Assembly (NCBI RefSeq): GCF_008931805.1
Contig: NZ_CP044399.1
Coordinates: 4,079,370-4,143,369 of the forward strand
Origin: Moritella marina ATCC 15381
GTDB lineage: Bacteria; Pseudomonadota; Gammaproteobacteria; Enterobacterales; Moritellaceae
Reading direction: 5' to 3'
DNA length: 64,000 nt
Numbering within the stretch: the first letter of the stretch is position 1; every line of letters starts with the position of its first letter. The translations under genes and the position numbers were made by a program. This document shows, piece by piece, positions 45,046 to 56,558 of this stretch. The notes beneath the pieces are model-generated. The model made no database searches. It was not told the origin of the DNA and saw only the letters and a program-made list of their open reading frames with translations.

Positions 45046-46935
45046 ATGGCACTATGGGGCGGTAGATTCAGTAAAGCAGCTGATGCAAAATTCAAAACAT
45101 TTAATGACTCACTGCGGTTTGACTATCGTTTAGCTGAGCAAGACATTACAGGTTCAGTAGCATGGTCTAAAGCGCTCGTTAGTGTTGGTATTTTAACGCA
45201 GGACGAACAGATCGCAATTGAAGCCGCGTTGAATGATCTAAAGTTAGCGGTATTAGAAAATCCAGAGCAAATCTTACAAAGTGATGCTGAAGATATTCAT
45301 AGCTGGGTGGAAACGCAGCTTATTGCTAAAGTTGGTGATTTAGGTAAAAAGTTACATACTGGTCGTAGCCGAAATGACCAAGTTGCGACAGATTTAAAAT
45401 TGTGGTGTAAACAGCAGGGTGAGCAACTACTTATGCAACTGGATAAAACCCAGCAGCAATTAGTCACTTTAGCGCGTGAACATCAGCACACGGTGTTACC
45501 GGGTTACACCCATTTACAACGTGCGCAGCCTGTAACATTTTCACATTGGTGTTTGGCTTATGTTGAAATGTTAGAGCGTGACTTTAGCCGTTTAACAGAT
45601 TGTTTGAAACGTCTGGATACTTGCCCTTTAGGTTCTGGCGCACTTGCGGGTACAGCCTACCCAATGGATAGAACGGAATTAGCACACACACTGGGTTTTG
45701 CTAGTGCGACTTTAAACAGTCTTGATTCTGTCTCTGATCGTGACCATGTGATGGAGCTAATGAGCACGGCAAGTATGTCGATGATCCACTTGTCGCGTTT
45801 AGCTGAAGATTTAATTTTCTATAATTCGGGTGAATCTAACTTTATTGAACTGGCCGATGCGGTGACCTCTGGTTCATCATTAATGCCACAAAAGAAAAAT
45901 CCGGATGCATTAGAACTGATCCGTGGTAAAACGGGTCGTGTATTTGGCTCACTAAGTGCGATGTTAATGACATTAAAAGCGCTGCCATTGGCATATAACA
46001 AAGATATGCAAGAAGATAAAGAAGGCTTATTTGATGCGCTTGATACGTGGAGCGATTGCCTCGAAATGGCTGCGATGTCATTAGTGGGCATGAAAATCAA
46101 CGAAGAACGAACTAAAGAAGCGGCGCTGGGCGGTTATTCAAATGCGACTGAGCTGGCTGATTACCTGGTTGCTAAAGGTGTGCCATTCCGAGATTCACAC
46201 CATATTGTTGGTGAAGCGGTTGTTGCTGCAATCCAGAAAGGGGTTCCGTTAGAAGCGCTGACTCTCGCTGAATTTAAAGCGTTTGATGTATTGATTGAGG
46301 ATGATGTCTATCACCACCTATCACTTGATGAGACATTAGCGAAACGTAAAGCACAGGGTGGGGTATCACCGGTACAAGTTGAATTTGCTTTAACTAATGC
46401 TGAAAAACGTTTAGAAGAACGTGATACTTCAGGTATTAGTATCCGTGCTGCACGGCTTACCGATCTTGATGATATCGAGCGTATGGTAAATTATTGGGCA
46501 AATATAGGTGAGAACTTACCACGTAGCCGCCCAGACTTGGTCAAAGCTGTCGGTACTTTTGCTGTCACAGAGAAACATAACCAAGTAACAGGTTGTGCAT
46601 CTATTTATGTTTACGATACCGGCCTTGCAGAGATCCGTTCATTGGGTATTGAACCGGGTTATCAAGGCGGCGGGCAGGGTAAAGCGGTTGTAGAATACAT
46701 GTTACGTAAAGCTGAACAGATGGCTATTCAAAAAGTATTTGTATTAACACGTGTCCCTGAATTCTTTATGAAACTAGGCTTTAGCTCAACGAGTAAGTCA
46801 ATGTTGCCTGAGAAAGTACTGAAAGATTGTGATATTTGCCCGCGCCAGCATGCGTGTGACGAAGTTGCATTAGAGTTTAAGTTAGGTGCAGTAAGTCAAA
46901 GTATTAGCATCAAGCCAGAACTACTTGCTTCTTAA
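45046..46935 (+). CDS. argH: Argininosuccinate lyase / N-acetylglutamate synthase fusion ArgH(A)
   Basis: 629 residues in two parts. Residues 1-460 are a full argininosuccinate lyase: [38 protein letters not shown] and the signature [12 protein letters not shown] near 276-287. Residues about 462-615 are a GNAT acetyltransferase: [54 protein letters not shown] with the acetyl-CoA loop, and a cysteine cluster [10 protein letters not shown]. This tail is the short NAGS that makes N-acetylglutamate, the first step of the pathway, while the lyase half does the last. The fusion was first described from Moritella. An AAGGATG ribosome binding site precedes the ATG; terminator follows. Confidence 0.95.
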   Translation: MALWGGRFSKAADAKFKTFNDSLRFDYRLAEQDITGSVAWSKALVSVGILTQDEQIAIEAALNDLKLAVLENPEQILQSDAEDIHSWVETQLIAKVGDLGKKLHTGRSRNDQVATDLKLWCKQQGEQLLMQLDKTQQQLVTLAREHQHTVLPGYTHLQRAQPVTFSHWCLAYVEMLERDFSRLTDCLKRLDTCPLGSGALAGTAYPMDRTELAHTLGFASATLNSLDSVSDRDHVMELMSTASMSMIHLSRLAEDLIFYNSGESNFIELADAVTSGSSLMPQKKNPDALELIRGKTGRVFGSLSAMLMTLKALPLAYNKDMQEDKEGLFDALDTWSDCLEMAAMSLVGMKINEERTKEAALGGYSNATELADYLVAKGVPFRDSHHIVGEAVVAAIQKGVPLEALTLAEFKAFDVLIEDDVYHHLSLDETLAKRKAQGGVSPVQVEFALTNAEKRLEERDTSGISIRAARLTDLDDIERMVNYWANIGENLPRSRPDLVKAVGTFAVTEKHNQVTGCASIYVYDTGLAEIRSLGIEPGYQGGGQGKAVVEYMLRKAEQMAIQKVFVLTRVPEFFMKLGFSSTSKSMLPEKVLKDCDICPRQHACDEVALEFKLGAVSQSISIKPELLAS

Positions 46936-46968
46936 CAGCTTGCGTCCTAAATGATAGGACCTTATGTG

Positions 46969-46996
46969 AAAGCACCCTATGCGGGTGCTTTTTTTG
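46969..46996 (+). terminator. Terminator of the arg operon
   Basis: AAGCACCC, five-base loop, GGGTGCTT followed by seven T. Confidence 0.92.
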
Positions 46997-47163
46997 TTTA
47001 TCATTCTGTGATTAAGAAACTTGAACTTAATCAATACTGTCTGTATAGTACCCAAACAAATTACGGTAACGATTAATCGCAATGGACATCATTAAGATGA
47101 TTCAAGGCTTTATGACTGAATAACATCGATGTGATGATTAAATTCTTTATGTTGATCTTTTTC

Positions 47164-47191
47164 TTGCTAATGGCAAGAGGTCATGTATAAT
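47164..47191 (+). promoter_or_regulatory. S10 operon promoter
   Basis: TTGCTA at 47164-47169, 16-bp spacer, perfect TATAAT at 47186-47191. A long leader of nearly 190 bases follows before rpsJ. Confidence 0.8.
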
Positions 47192-47197
47192 ACGTTC

Positions 47198-47697
<500 letters not shown>

Positions 47698-47735
47698 TCA
47701 GTTCTAAAACAACGATTTATATTGAGGTTATTATA

Positions 47736-48371
47736 ATGATCGGTCTAATCGGACGTAAAGTTGGTATGACACGTATCTTCACTGAAGATGGCGTTTCTAT
47801 CCCAGTATCCGTTATTGAATGTGAGCCTAATCGCGTTACTCAAGTTAAAACACTTGAAACTGACGGTTACCGCGCACTTCAAGTGACCACTGGCACGAAA
47901 AAAGCTAGCAGAGTAAACAAGCCAGAAGCGGGTCATTTCGCTAAAGCTAAAGTTGAAGCTGGTCGTGGCCTTTGGGAATTCCGTCTGGAAACAGGCGAAG
48001 GCGAAGCTGTTGAAGTTGGCGCTGAGCTAAACGTAAACATCTTTGCTGAAACGGCTAAAGTAGACGTTACAGGTACATCTAAAGGTAAAGGTTTCGCAGG
48101 CGTTATTAAACGTTGGAACTTTGCTATGCAAGATGCTACTCACGGTAACTCTCTTGCTCACCGTGCACCGGGTTCAATTGGCCAATGCCAAACTCCAGGT
48201 CGCGTGTTTAAAGGCAAAAAAATGGCAGGTCACATGGGAGCAGAGCGTGTAACGATCATGTCTCTTGATGTGGTACGTGTTGATAGTGAACGTAACCTAG
48301 TACTTGTTAAAGGTGCTATTCCAGGTGCGATCAACGGCAACGTAATTATCAAACCAGCTGTTAAAGCTTAA
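47736..48371 (+). CDS. rplC: Ribosomal protein L3
   Basis: 211 residues (E. coli 209). [18 protein letters not shown] at the start; the long loop [50 protein letters not shown] reaches towards the peptidyl-transferase centre and carries the glutamine that PrmB methylates in E. coli. L3 is one of the first proteins to bind 23S rRNA. It lies 16 bases before rplD in the S10 operon. Confidence 0.99.
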   Translation: MIGLIGRKVGMTRIFTEDGVSIPVSVIECEPNRVTQVKTLETDGYRALQVTTGTKKASRVNKPEAGHFAKAKVEAGRGLWEFRLETGEGEAVEVGAELNVNIFAETAKVDVTGTSKGKGFAGVIKRWNFAMQDATHGNSLAHRAPGSIGQCQTPGRVFKGKKMAGHMGAERVTIMSLDVVRVDSERNLVLVKGAIPGAINGNVIIKPAVKA

Positions 48372-48387
48372 TCCGAGGATATTAGTA

Positions 48388-48993
48388 ATGGAATTGATAT
48401 TGAAAGACGCACAAGGTGCTCTTGAAGTTTCAGAAACTACCTTCGGACGTGAGTTTAATGAAGCTCTGGTTCACCAGGTAGTTACAGCGTATGCTGCTGG
48501 CGCGCGTCAAGGTACTCGTGCTCAGAAAAACCGTTCTGACGTTGCAGGTGGTGGTAAGAAACCATGGCGTCAAAAAGGTACTGGTCGTGCTCGTGCAGGT
48601 ACTGCAAGCAGCCCGATCTGGCGTAAAGGTGGTGTTACTTTTGCTGCGCGTCCACAGGACCACAGCCAAAAAGTTAACACTAAGATGTACCGTGGAGCGA
48701 TCAAAAGCATCCTTTCTGAATTGGTACGTCAAGAGCGTCTTATTGTAGTTGAACAGTTCGCTGTTGAAACTCCTAAGACTAAAGAATTAGTTGCTAAACT
48801 GAAAGACTTTGATTTGAACGACGTTCTAATCGTAGGTGCTGAAGTTGATGAGAACTTATTCTTAGCTGCTCGTAACCTTTACAAAGTTGATGTTCGTGAC
48901 GTTGCTGGTATTGATCCAGTTAGCCTAATCGCGTTCAACAAAGTTGTTATGACTGCAGCTGCAGTTAAGCAGATTGAGGAGAACTTAAAATGA
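48388..48993 (+). CDS. rplD: Ribosomal protein L4
   Basis: 201 residues, the E. coli length. The extended loop near residues 40-95 ([31 protein letters not shown]) lines the exit tunnel. In E. coli free L4 represses its own operon by attenuation at the S10 leader and by blocking translation; the leader upstream of rpsJ here suggests the same. The stop overlaps the start of rplW by four bases (ATGA). Confidence 0.99.
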   Translation: MELILKDAQGALEVSETTFGREFNEALVHQVVTAYAAGARQGTRAQKNRSDVAGGGKKPWRQKGTGRARAGTASSPIWRKGGVTFAARPQDHSQKVNTKMYRGAIKSILSELVRQERLIVVEQFAVETPKTKELVAKLKDFDLNDVLIVGAEVDENLFLAARNLYKVDVRDVAGIDPVSLIAFNKVVMTAAAVKQIEENLK

Positions 48994-49289
48994 TCAGTGA
49001 AGAACGTTTATTGAAAGTTATCCTAGCGCCACATATCTCTGAAAAGAGCACTATGTCTGCTGAAAACAACAACACAATCGTTTTCAAGGTTGCATTAGAT
49101 GCAACTAAAGCTGAAATTAAAGCAGCTATTGCAAAACTTTTTGAAGTTGAAGTTAAAAATGTAAGCACATTGGTACTGAAGGGTAAAACTAAGCGCACTG
49201 GCGCTCGTTTTGGTCGTCGTTCAGACATCAAAAAAGCTTACGTTACTCTAGCTGACGGCGCTGACATCGATTTCGGCAGTGCTGAATAA
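48990..49289 (+). CDS. rplW: Ribosomal protein L23
   Basis: 99 residues (E. coli 100). [17 protein letters not shown] near the start, then the [16 protein letters not shown] helix region. L23 lies at the tunnel exit and docks trigger factor and SRP. The ATG overlaps the rplD stop, indicating translational coupling; rplB starts 18 bases after its stop. Confidence 0.99.
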   Translation: MISEERLLKVILAPHISEKSTMSAENNNTIVFKVALDATKAEIKAAIAKLFEVEVKNVSTLVLKGKTKRTGARFGRRSDIKKAYVTLADGADIDFGSAE

Positions 49290-49307
49290 TCAAGGGGATT
49301 CTGAATA

Positions 49308-50135
49308 ATGGCTATTGTTAAGTGTAAGCCTACTTCTCCAGGTCGTCGCCACCTTGTTAAGGTAGTGAACCCGGATTTGCATAAAGGCAAACCACATGCT
49401 CCACTTTTAGAGAAAAAATCTAAATCTGGTGGCCGTAATAATAACGGTCGTATTACTGTTCGTCATCACGGCGGCGGTCATAAGCAACATTACCGTATCA
49501 TTGACTTAAAACGTAATGATAAAGATGGTATCCCTGCAACTGTTGAACGTCTGGAATATGATCCAAACCGTTCTGCTAACATTGCACTTGCTCTTTACGC
49601 AGATGGTGAACGTCGTTACGTTCTAGCTGCTAAAGGTATGCAAGCTGGTGATATTATCGTTTCTGGTGTTGATGCAGCTATTAAAGCTGGTAACACATTA
49701 CCAATGCGTAACATCCCAGTAGGTACAACTGTACACGCTGTGGAAATGAAGCCAGGTAAAGGTGCTCAAATTGCACGTTCTGCTGGTACATACGTACAAA
49801 TCATTGCTCGTGATAACTCATACGTTACTCTACGTCTTCGCTCTGGCGAAATGCGTAAAGTATTAGTAGATTGTCGTGCAACGATTGGTGAAGTTGGTAA
49901 CGCTGAACACATGCTTCGCCAACTTGGTAAAGCTGGTGCTAGCCGCTGGCGCGGTGTTCGCCCAACAGTACGTGGTGTTGTAATGAACCCGGTTGATCAC
50001 CCGCACGGTGGTGGTGAAGGTCGTACTTCTGGTGGCCGTCATCCGGTTTCACCTTGGGGTATGCCAACTAAGGGTTACAAAACTCGTAAGAACAAGCGTA
50101 CTGATAAACTTATCGTACGTCGTCGCAACAAGTAA
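49308..50135 (+). CDS. rplB: Ribosomal protein L2
   Basis: 275 residues (E. coli 273). [15 protein letters not shown] start, [21 protein letters not shown], and the C-terminal [19 protein letters not shown], whose conserved histidine is close to the peptidyl-transferase centre. L2 is needed for subunit joining. It is separated from rpsS by 18 bases. Confidence 0.99.
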   Translation: MAIVKCKPTSPGRRHLVKVVNPDLHKGKPHAPLLEKKSKSGGRNNNGRITVRHHGGGHKQHYRIIDLKRNDKDGIPATVERLEYDPNRSANIALALYADGERRYVLAAKGMQAGDIIVSGVDAAIKAGNTLPMRNIPVGTTVHAVEMKPGKGAQIARSAGTYVQIIARDNSYVTLRLRSGEMRKVLVDCRATIGEVGNAEHMLRQLGKAGASRWRGVRPTVRGVVMNPVDHPHGGGEGRTSGGRHPVSPWGMPTKGYKTRKNKRTDKLIVRRRNK

Positions 50136-50432
<297 letters not shown>

Positions 50433-50442
50433 GAGAAATTAG

Positions 50443-50775
50443 ATGGAAGCATTAGCTAAACACCGTTTCGCCTCAGGCTCTCCACAGAAAGCACGTTTGG
50501 TCATTGACCTTATCCGTGGTTTACCAGTGGAAAAGGCTCTTGAAGTTTTAACTTTCAGCACTAAAAAAGCTGCTGTACAAGTTAAAAAAGTTCTTGAGTC
50601 AGCTATCGCAAACGCTGAACACAACGAAGGTGCGGATATTGATGAGCTAGTAGTAGCTACAGCGTTTGTTGACGCTGGTCCTACTATGAAGCGTATCATG
50701 CCACGTGCTAAAGGTCGTGCAGATCGCATCTTGAAGCGTACTAGCCACATCACAATTGTTGTAGCAACACGCTAA
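50443..50775 (+). CDS. rplV: Ribosomal protein L22
   Basis: 110 residues, E. coli length. Blocks: [27 protein letters not shown] and, in the beta-hairpin that narrows the exit tunnel, [29 protein letters not shown]22 is the site of some macrolide-resistance changes; the hairpin looks wild type. It is followed by rpsC after 17 bases. Confidence 0.99.
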   Translation: MEALAKHRFASGSPQKARLVIDLIRGLPVEKALEVLTFSTKKAAVQVKKVLESAIANAEHNEGADIDELVVATAFVDAGPTMKRIMPRAKGRADRILKRTSHITIVVATR

Positions 50776-50792
50776 GAGACTAGGAGAAAACA

Positions 50793-51497
50793 ATGGGTCA
50801 GAAAGTTCATCCAAATGGTATTCGCCTAGGTATCACCAAGCAGTTTAACTCTACTTGGTTTGCGAATACTAAAGACTTCGCCGACAATTTGTACGGTGAT
50901 TTCGAAGTACGTCAGTTCCTTACTAAGAAACTGAAAAATGCATCTGTTTCACGTATCGTTATCGAACGTCCAGCGAAAAGCATCCGTGTGACTATTCACA
51001 CTGCTCGTCCTGGTGTTGTTATCGGTAAGAAAGGCGAAGACGTAGAAAAACTACGTAATGCTATCGCTAAGATGACTGGTACTTCTGCACAAATCAATAT
51101 CGCAGAAATCCGTAAGCCTGAACTAGATGCTAAATTAGTAGCTGAAGGTATCGCTTCTCAACTTGAACGTCGTGTTATGTTCCGTCGCGCTATGAAGCGT
51201 GCAGTACAAAATGCAATGCGTTTAGGTGCTAAGGGTATTAAAGTTCAAGTAAGCGGTCGTTTAGGCGGCGCAGAAATCGCTCGTGCTGAATGGTATCGTG
51301 AAGGCCGTGTGCCTCTACATACACTTCGTGCAGATATCGATTACTCAACTGCAGAAGCTCTTACAACTTACGGCATCATCGGTGTGAAAGTTTGGATCTT
51401 TAAAGGTGAAGTTCTAGGTAAGCTACCGCTTACTCAAGAAGTTGAAGCACCTTCGAAGCCTAAACGTCGCAGTCGTGGCCCTAAAGCTGCTAAATAG
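50793..51497 (+). CDS. rpsC: Ribosomal protein S3
   Basis: 234 residues (E. coli 233). [16 protein letters not shown], the KH domain with [16 protein letters not shown] and the C-terminal domain [31 protein letters not shown]3 lines the mRNA entry channel and helps unwind mRNA. The tail is basic ([13 protein letters not shown]). GGAG is placed before the ATG; rplP follows in 11 bases. Confidence 0.99.
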   Translation: MGQKVHPNGIRLGITKQFNSTWFANTKDFADNLYGDFEVRQFLTKKLKNASVSRIVIERPAKSIRVTIHTARPGVVIGKKGEDVEKLRNAIAKMTGTSAQINIAEIRKPELDAKLVAEGIASQLERRVMFRRAMKRAVQNAMRLGAKGIKVQVSGRLGGAEIARAEWYREGRVPLHTLRADIDYSTAEALTTYGIIGVKVWIFKGEVLGKLPLTQEVEAPSKPKRRSRGPKAAK

Positions 51498-51508
51498 GAG
51501 ACTCTGAT

Positions 51509-51919
51509 ATGTTGCAACCAAAACGCATGAAGTTCCGCAAAATGCACAAAGGCCGTAACCGCGGTCTTGCAAAAGGCGGAAACGTAACTTTCGGCGAATT
51601 CGGTCTTAAAGCTACTGGTCGTGGTCGAATTACTGCTCGTCAAATCGAAGCAGCACGTCGTGCTATGACTCGTCACGTTAAGCGTCAAGGTCAAATCTGG
51701 ATCCGTGTGTTCCCAGACAAACCGATTACACAAAAGCCGCTTGAAGTACGTCAAGGTAAAGGTAAAGGTAGCGTTGAGTATTGGGTTTGCCAAGTACAAC
51801 CTGGCAAAATCCTTTATGAAATGGCTGGAGTTCCTGAAGAATTGGCACGTGAAGCATTCAGCCTAGCTGATGCGAAACTTCCAATTTCTACAACTTTCGT
51901 AACTAAGACGGTAATGTAA
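51509..51919 (+). CDS. rplP: Ribosomal protein L16
   Basis: 136 residues, identical in length to E. coli. [44 protein letters not shown] and [26 protein letters not shown] are clear. L16 helps place the A-site tRNA acceptor end; its conserved arginine around residue 81, hydroxylated in E. coli, is in the preserved PLEVRQGKG area. The last base overlaps the rpmC ATG. Confidence 0.99.
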   Translation: MLQPKRMKFRKMHKGRNRGLAKGGNVTFGEFGLKATGRGRITARQIEAARRAMTRHVKRQGQIWIRVFPDKPITQKPLEVRQGKGKGSVEYWVCQVQPGKILYEMAGVPEELAREAFSLADAKLPISTTFVTKTVM

Positions 51920-52110
51920 TGAACGCTAGCGAACTTAAACAAAAAAATGTTGAAGAGCTAAACGCTGAGTTACTTAACCTACTACGTGAGCAATTTAACT
52001 TACGTATGCAGTTAAGTACTGGCCAACTAGCACAAACGCATTTAATTAAAAATGTACGTCGCGATATCGCGCGTGTTAAGACCATCCTGAACGAAAAGGC
52101 GGGTGTATAA
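51919..52110 (+). CDS. rpmC: Ribosomal protein L29
   Basis: 63 residues, E. coli length. It is a two-helix protein at the tunnel exit: [19 protein letters not shown] and [35 protein letters not shown]. The ATG overlaps the rplP stop (TAATG), so translation is coupled; rpsQ starts just one base after the stop codon. Confidence 0.99.
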   Translation: MNASELKQKNVEELNAELLNLLREQFNLRMQLSTGQLAQTHLIKNVRRDIARVKTILNEKAGV

Positions 52111-52111
52111 T

Positions 52112-52357
52112 ATGAGCACTATTCGTACTGTACAGGGTCGTGTTGTTAGCAACAAAGGCGATAAAACTATCGTTGTTGCTGTAGAACGTAAAGTGAAACA
52201 TCCGTTATACGGTAAGTTCATCAAGCGTACTACTAAACTACACGCACACGATGAGAATAACGAATGCCAACTGAATGATGTTGTGTCTATTCGTGAAACT
52301 CGTCCAGTGTCTAAGCTTAAAACTTGGGCATTAGTAGAAGTATTAGTAAAAGCTTAA
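52112..52357 (+). CDS. rpsQ: Ribosomal protein S17
   Basis: 81 residues from the ATG at 52112 (E. coli 84); an in-frame TTG-like start three codons earlier overlaps rpmC and is not needed. [43 protein letters not shown] is the OB-fold that binds 16S helix 7/11. Last gene of the S10 operon, followed by an intrinsic terminator. Confidence 0.98.
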   Translation: MSTIRTVQGRVVSNKGDKTIVVAVERKVKHPLYGKFIKRTTKLHAHDENNECQLNDVVSIRETRPVSKLKTWALVEVLVKA

Positions 52358-52390
52358 TTTTAAGTTTATACTAAGTTCTACATTATATAT

Positions 52391-52422
52391 AACGGCTCCT
52401 TTTATGGGGTCGTTTGTTTTTT
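52391..52422 (+). terminator. S10 operon terminator
   Basis: AACGGCTCC pairs with GGGGTCGTT (two G-U pairs) across a six-base loop, then a T-rich run. It separates the S10 and spc transcription units. Confidence 0.75.
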
Positions 52423-52434
52423 AGTCGATTCCCG

Positions 52435-52464
52435 TTGCTTTTTTCAAAGCCGTGGTGTTATAAT
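52435..52464 (+). promoter_or_regulatory. spc operon promoter
   Basis: TTGCTT at 52435-52440, 18-bp spacer, TATAAT at 52459-52464, then GCGCCACC, a GC-rich discriminator like those of stringently controlled promoters. Confidence 0.78.
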
Positions 52465-52538
52465 GCGCCACCTCTTGAGATAGAGGGGACCCGTTTAGTT
52501 CATGTTGGACTAAGTGGAATAATTGCGGAGCACTAATA

Positions 52539-52907
52539 ATGATCCAAATGCAGTCTACGTTGGACGTAGCCGATAACTCAGGCGCACGTCGCGTTCAGTG
52601 TATCAAGGTCCTAGGTGGTTCGCACCGCCGCTATGCACGTGTAGGTGACATCATCAAAGTTACAGTGAAGGAAGCAATTCCTCGCGGTAAAGTAAAAAAA
52701 GGTGATGTTCTAAACGCAGTGGTTGTGCGTACTAGGTCAGCAATCCGTCGTACAGACGGTGCAGCTATCCGTTTCGACCGTAACGCAGCTGTTATGCTTA
52801 ATGCTAACGGCGCGCCGATCGGTACTCGTATCTTTGGCCCAGTTACTCGTGAACTTCGTACTGATCAGTTCATGAAAATCGTATCTCTGGCACCAGAAGT
52901 ACTATAA
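52539..52907 (+). CDS. rplN: Ribosomal protein L14
   Basis: 122 residues (E. coli 123). [27 protein letters not shown] and [33 protein letters not shown] are the usual blocks. L14 forms a bridge with the small subunit and is the docking point of the silencing factor RsfS. First gene of the spc operon; GGAGCACTA gives the ribosome binding site. rplX begins ten bases on. Confidence 0.99.
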   Translation: MIQMQSTLDVADNSGARRVQCIKVLGGSHRRYARVGDIIKVTVKEAIPRGKVKKGDVLNAVVVRTRSAIRRTDGAAIRFDRNAAVMLNANGAPIGTRIFGPVTRELRTDQFMKIVSLAPEVL

Positions 52908-52917
52908 GGAACGAAAA

Positions 52918-53229
52918 ATGGCAGCTAAAATTTTAAAAAATGATGAAGTTATCGTTGTTGCAGGTAAAGATGCTGGTAAACAAGGCAAAGTTACTGAAGT
53001 AAGAGCAGACGGTAAACTATTCGTTGAAGGCGTTAATCTTATCAAGAAACACCAAAAGCCAAACCCACAATTGGGCGTAGCTGGCGGTATTGTTGAGAAA
53101 GAAGCAGCTTTAGACGCATCAAACGTGGCACTATTCAACCCTGCAACTAGCAAGGCTGATCGTGTCGGTTTCCGATTTGAAGACGGCAAAAAAGTTCGTT
53201 TCTTCAAGTCTACTAATGAACTTGTTTAA
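52918..53229 (+). CDS. rplX: Ribosomal protein L24
   Basis: 103 residues (E. coli 104). The KOW motif [42 protein letters not shown] is intact. L24 is an assembly initiator that binds the 5' domain of 23S rRNA. The stop lies 12 bases before the GTG of rplE. Confidence 0.99.
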   Translation: MAAKILKNDEVIVVAGKDAGKQGKVTEVRADGKLFVEGVNLIKKHQKPNPQLGVAGGIVEKEAALDASNVALFNPATSKADRVGFRFEDGKKVRFFKSTNELV

Positions 53230-53241
53230 TTGGAGTTAACT

Positions 53242-53781
53242 GTGGCGAAACTGCATGAATACTACAAAGAAACGGTAGCGTCTGAACTTAAAACTAAGTT
53301 CGGCTATAAATCTATCATGCAAGTCCCTCGGATTGAAAAGATCACCCTTAATATGGGTGTGGGCGAAGCAATCAATGACAAAAAAGTATTAGAAAATGCT
53401 GCTGCTGATATGGCTGCAATTTCTGGTCAAAAACCATTGATTACTAAAGCTCGTAAATCCGTTGCTGGCTTTAAGATCCGTGAAGGATATCCTATTGGTT
53501 GTAAAGTTACCCTACGTGGTGAGCGTATGTGGGAATTCTTTGAGCGCCTAATCGGCATCTCAATTCCACGTATCCGCGATTTCCGTGGCCTGAACCCTAA
53601 ATCGTTCGATGGTCGTGGTAACTATAGTATGGGTGTTCGCGAGCAAATCATCTTCCCAGAAATCGATTACGATAAAATCGATAAAATTCGTGGTATGGAC
53701 ATTACTATTACTACGACTGCAAATTCTGATGAAGAAGGTCACGCTCTGCTGACTGCCTTTAATTTCCCATTCCGTAAGTAA
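53242..53781 (+). CDS. rplE: Ribosomal protein L5, GTG start
   Basis: 179 residues from the GTG at 53242, which has TGGAG six bases upstream and gives MAKLHEYYK as in E. coli (179 residues); a TTG further upstream is not needed. L5 contacts 5S rRNA and P-site tRNA in the central protuberance. Blocks: [53 protein letters not shown] and [32 protein letters not shown]. Confidence 0.98.
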   Translation: MAKLHEYYKETVASELKTKFGYKSIMQVPRIEKITLNMGVGEAINDKKVLENAAADMAAISGQKPLITKARKSVAGFKIREGYPIGCKVTLRGERMWEFFERLIGISIPRIRDFRGLNPKSFDGRGNYSMGVREQIIFPEIDYDKIDKIRGMDITITTTANSDEEGHALLTAFNFPFRK

Positions 53782-53790
53782 GGTAGGGTC

Positions 53791-54096
53791 ATGGCTAAGC
53801 AATCAATGAAAGCGCGCGACGTAAAACGCGCGAAGCTAGTAAATAAATTCGCTGAGAAACGTGCTGAATTAAAAGCAATCATCTCTGGCGTGAATACTTC
53901 AGACGAAGATCGTTGGAATGCAGTTCTTAAATTGCAATCGTTACCTCGTGATTCTAGTGAAAGTCGTCAGCGTAATCGCTGTAACATCACTGGCCGCCCT
54001 CATGGCTACCTACGTAAATTCGGTTTAAGCCGTATTAAACTACGTGAGCACATGATGCGTGGTGAAGTTCCAGGTCTTAAAAAGGCTAGTTGGTAA
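53791..54096 (+). CDS. rpsN: Ribosomal protein S14, zinc-free form
   Basis: 101 residues, the long C-minus type of E. coli: it has no CxxC pair, only the C-terminal [42 protein letters not shown] block. S14 helps assemble the head of the small subunit. Starts nine bases after rplE; rpsH follows after 26 bases. Confidence 0.99.
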   Translation: MAKQSMKARDVKRAKLVNKFAEKRAELKAIISGVNTSDEDRWNAVLKLQSLPRDSSESRQRNRCNITGRPHGYLRKFGLSRIKLREHMMRGEVPGLKKASW

Positions 54097-54122
54097 ATCA
54101 CTAATTTCGGGAGTATACGAAA

Positions 54123-54515
54123 ATGAGCATGCAAGATCCTATTTCGGATATGCTAACACGCATCCGTAACGGTCAGTCAGCCTCTAAGGTTGCAGTTAAA
54201 ATGCCTTGTTCTAAGCAAAAAGTTGCACTAGCAGCATTGCTTCAAGAAGAAGGTTACATTAATGGTTACGCTGTTTCAGGTGAAGTGAAAGCTGAACTTG
54301 AAGTGACTTTGAAGTATTTCGAAGGCAAAAGCGTAATTGAAAAAATTGAGCGCGTTAGTCGCCCAGGTCTACGCATCTACAAAGGAAGTAATGATCTTCC
54401 TAAAGTGATGGGTGGCTTAGGTGTTGCTATCGTTTCTACTTCTAAAGGCATGATGTCTGACCGTGCAGCTCGTAAAGCTGGCATCGGTGGCGAGATCATC
54501 TGCTACGTTTCTTAA
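54123..54515 (+). CDS. rpsH: Ribosomal protein S8
   Basis: 130 residues, E. coli length. [20 protein letters not shown] at the start and the C-terminal [26 protein letters not shown]. In E. coli S8 represses the spc operon by binding mRNA near the rplE start that mimics its 16S site; I did not identify the mimic here. CGGGAG stands upstream of the ATG. Confidence 0.99.
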   Translation: MSMQDPISDMLTRIRNGQSASKVAVKMPCSKQKVALAALLQEEGYINGYAVSGEVKAELEVTLKYFEGKSVIEKIERVSRPGLRIYKGSNDLPKVMGGLGVAIVSTSKGMMSDRAARKAGIGGEIICYVS

Positions 54516-54525
54516 GGGGTTATAT

Positions 54526-55059
54526 ATGTCTCGTGTTGCTAAAGCACCAGTTGCCATCCCTGCAGGCGTAGAGATCTCTCTAAATGGTCAGGAAATCACT
54601 GTTAAAGGCGCTAAAGGCACTTTAACTGCTGTTGTTAACTCATCTGTTGTTCTTACGATCGCTGATGAAAAAGTTTCTTTTGGTCCTGTTGAAGGCGTAA
54701 AAGATGCTTGGGCTCAAGCTGGTACAGCTCGTGCTAACGTTAACAATATGGTTAAAGGTGTAGCTGAAGGTTTTACTAAAACTCTTCAACTAAATGGTGT
54801 TGGTTACCGTGCAAATGTTAAAGGTTCTGATGTGAACCTGACATTAGGTTTCTCACATCCTGTAGTATATAACCTTCCAGAAGGTGTTACTGCAGTTTGC
54901 CCAAGCCAAACTGAAATTGTAATTAATGGCGCTGACAAACAAAATGTTGGTCAAGTTGCAGCAGACATCCGTGCATTCCGTCCGCCTGAACCTTATAAAG
55001 GTAAAGGTGTTCGTTATTCTGATGAAGTTGTGCGTCGTAAAGAAGCCAAGAAAAAGTAG
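54526..55059 (+). CDS. rplF: Ribosomal protein L6
   Basis: 177 residues from the ATG at 54526 (AAGGGGT upstream), E. coli length; a frame reaching back into rpsH is not used. [19 protein letters not shown] start, two similar L6 half-domains, and the C-terminal [32 protein letters not shown]6 lies near the factor-binding site at the base of the L7/L12 stalk. Confidence 0.99.
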   Translation: MSRVAKAPVAIPAGVEISLNGQEITVKGAKGTLTAVVNSSVVLTIADEKVSFGPVEGVKDAWAQAGTARANVNNMVKGVAEGFTKTLQLNGVGYRANVKGSDVNLTLGFSHPVVYNLPEGVTAVCPSQTEIVINGADKQNVGQVAADIRAFRPPEPYKGKGVRYSDEVVRRKEAKKK

Positions 55060-55068
55060 GGTAATACT

Positions 55069-55419
55069 ATGGATAAGAAATCTGCACGTCTTCGTCGCGC
55101 AACTCGCGCACGTAAGAAAATGCAAGAATTGGGTGCTACACGTTTAGTGATTAACCGCACTCCAAGCCATACTTATGCACAGGTTATTACACCGAATGCG
55201 GAAGTATTGGTTTCTGCTACAACAACAGAAAAAGCAGTTCGTGAAATGATCAGCTATGGCGGTAACGTTGAAGCAGCAAAAGTAATCGGGAAACTGGTTG
55301 CTGAGCGAGCTATCGAAAAAGGCGTTACTAAAATTGCTTTCGATCGTTCAGGTTTCCAATATCACGGTCGTGTTGCAGCATTAGCTGATGCCGCTCGTGA
55401 AGCTGGCCTTCAGTTCTAG
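55069..55419 (+). CDS. rplR: Ribosomal protein L18
   Basis: 116 residues (E. coli 117). [40 protein letters not shown], with a basic N-terminal tail, and [29 protein letters not shown] at the end. L18 binds 5S rRNA with L5. Nine bases after rplF, 13 before rpsE. Confidence 0.99.
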   Translation: MDKKSARLRRATRARKKMQELGATRLVINRTPSHTYAQVITPNAEVLVSATTTEKAVREMISYGGNVEAAKVIGKLVAERAIEKGVTKIAFDRSGFQYHGRVAALADAAREAGLQF

Positions 55420-55432
55420 TCAGGAGTAGGAA

Positions 55433-55933
55433 ATGTCTAAAGTTGAAAACCAAACAGGTGATCTGCAAGAGAAATTAATTGCAGTTAATCGTGTTTCAAA
55501 AGTTGTTAAAGGTGGTCGTATCTTCAGCTTCACTGCTCTTACAGTAGTGGGTGACGGTAACGGTCGCGTTGGTTTTGGTTATGGTAAAGCACGTGAAGTT
55601 CCAGCTGCTATTCAAAAAGCAATGGAAAAAGCGAAACGCAATATCGTAAGCATTGAACTAAATGGTGTAACTCTTCAACATCCAGTTAAGGGTCGTCATT
55701 CTGGTTCTAAAGTATTCATGCGTCCAGCTTCAGCTGGTACAGGTATCATTGCCGGTGGTGCAATGCGTGCAGTACTAGAAGTTGTTGGTATCCATGACGT
55801 ACTTTCTAAATGTTACGGTTCTACTAACCCAATTAACGTTGTACGAGCTACAATTGGCGCGCTTACTGGTATGCAATCACCAGAACAAATCGCTGCTAAA
55901 CGTGGTCTACCTGTTAAAGAAATTCTGGGGTAA
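55433..55933 (+). CDS. rpsE: Ribosomal protein S5
   Basis: 166 residues (E. coli 167). [57 protein letters not shown] is the dsRNA-binding-like N-domain; the loop VVKGGR is where spectinomycin-resistance changes occur and it looks wild type. S5 shapes the mRNA entry site and decoding accuracy. GGAG upstream; rpmD begins six bases after the stop. Confidence 0.99.
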   Translation: MSKVENQTGDLQEKLIAVNRVSKVVKGGRIFSFTALTVVGDGNGRVGFGYGKAREVPAAIQKAMEKAKRNIVSIELNGVTLQHPVKGRHSGSKVFMRPASAGTGIIAGGAMRAVLEVVGIHDVLSKCYGSTNPINVVRATIGALTGMQSPEQIAAKRGLPVKEILG

Positions 55934-55939
55934 TAAACC

Positions 55940-56119
55940 ATGGCTAAAATTAAAGTAACTCAAACTAAAAGTGCAATCGGTCGTTTACCTAAACACCGTG
56001 CGACACTTGTTGGTTTAGGCCTTCGTAAAATCAACCACAGTGTAGTATTGGAAGATACAGCATGTGTACGTGGTATGGTTAATAAAGTAGCTTACATGAT
56101 TAAAGTGGAGGAAGCGTAA
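55940..56119 (+). CDS. rpmD: Ribosomal protein L30
   Basis: 59 residues, E. coli length: [20 protein letters not shown], then [35 protein letters not shown]. It is a small ferredoxin-like protein near 5S rRNA that only some bacteria have. The stop TAA shares its last base with the rplO ATG (TAATG). Confidence 0.98.
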   Translation: MAKIKVTQTKSAIGRLPKHRATLVGLGLRKINHSVVLEDTACVRGMVNKVAYMIKVEEA

Positions 56120-56553
56120 TGTTTTTAAATACTCTATCTCCAGCAGCTGGTTCTAAGCCAAGCGCTAAACGTGTAGGCCGCGGTATCGGTTCTGGTCTAG
56201 GCAAAACTTGTGGTCGTGGTCACAAAGGTCAAAAGTCCCGCTCTGGCGGCGGCATTCGTCCTGGCTTTGAAGGCGGTCAAATGCCTTTGAAACAACGTTT
56301 ACCAAAATTTGGTTTCACTTCACGTAAGCAGCTAGTAACAGCTGAAGTACGTTTGAATGAAATCGCTAAAGTTGAAGGTGACGTTGTAGATCTAAACACA
56401 CTGAAAGCAGCAGGTCTTGTTACTAAAAACATCCTGTTTGTTAAAGTTGTTTTATCTGGTGAAATCACTCGACCAGTTACAATTCGTGGCATTAAAGCTA
56501 CGAAAGGTGCTGTTGAAGCGATTGTTGCTGCAGGCGGTCAAATCGAAGGATAG
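56119..56553 (+). CDS. rplO: Ribosomal protein L15
   Basis: 144 residues, E. coli length. The glycine- and arginine-rich N-terminal half ([35 protein letters not shown]) threads into 23S rRNA; the globular end is [26 protein letters not shown]. It is a late-assembly protein. secY starts only five bases downstream, so L15 and SecY are made from one message. Confidence 0.99.
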   Translation: MFLNTLSPAAGSKPSAKRVGRGIGSGLGKTCGRGHKGQKSRSGGGIRPGFEGGQMPLKQRLPKFGFTSRKQLVTAEVRLNEIAKVEGDVVDLNTLKAAGLVTKNILFVKVVLSGEITRPVTIRGIKATKGAVEAIVAAGGQIEG

Positions 56554-56558
56554 TACAA

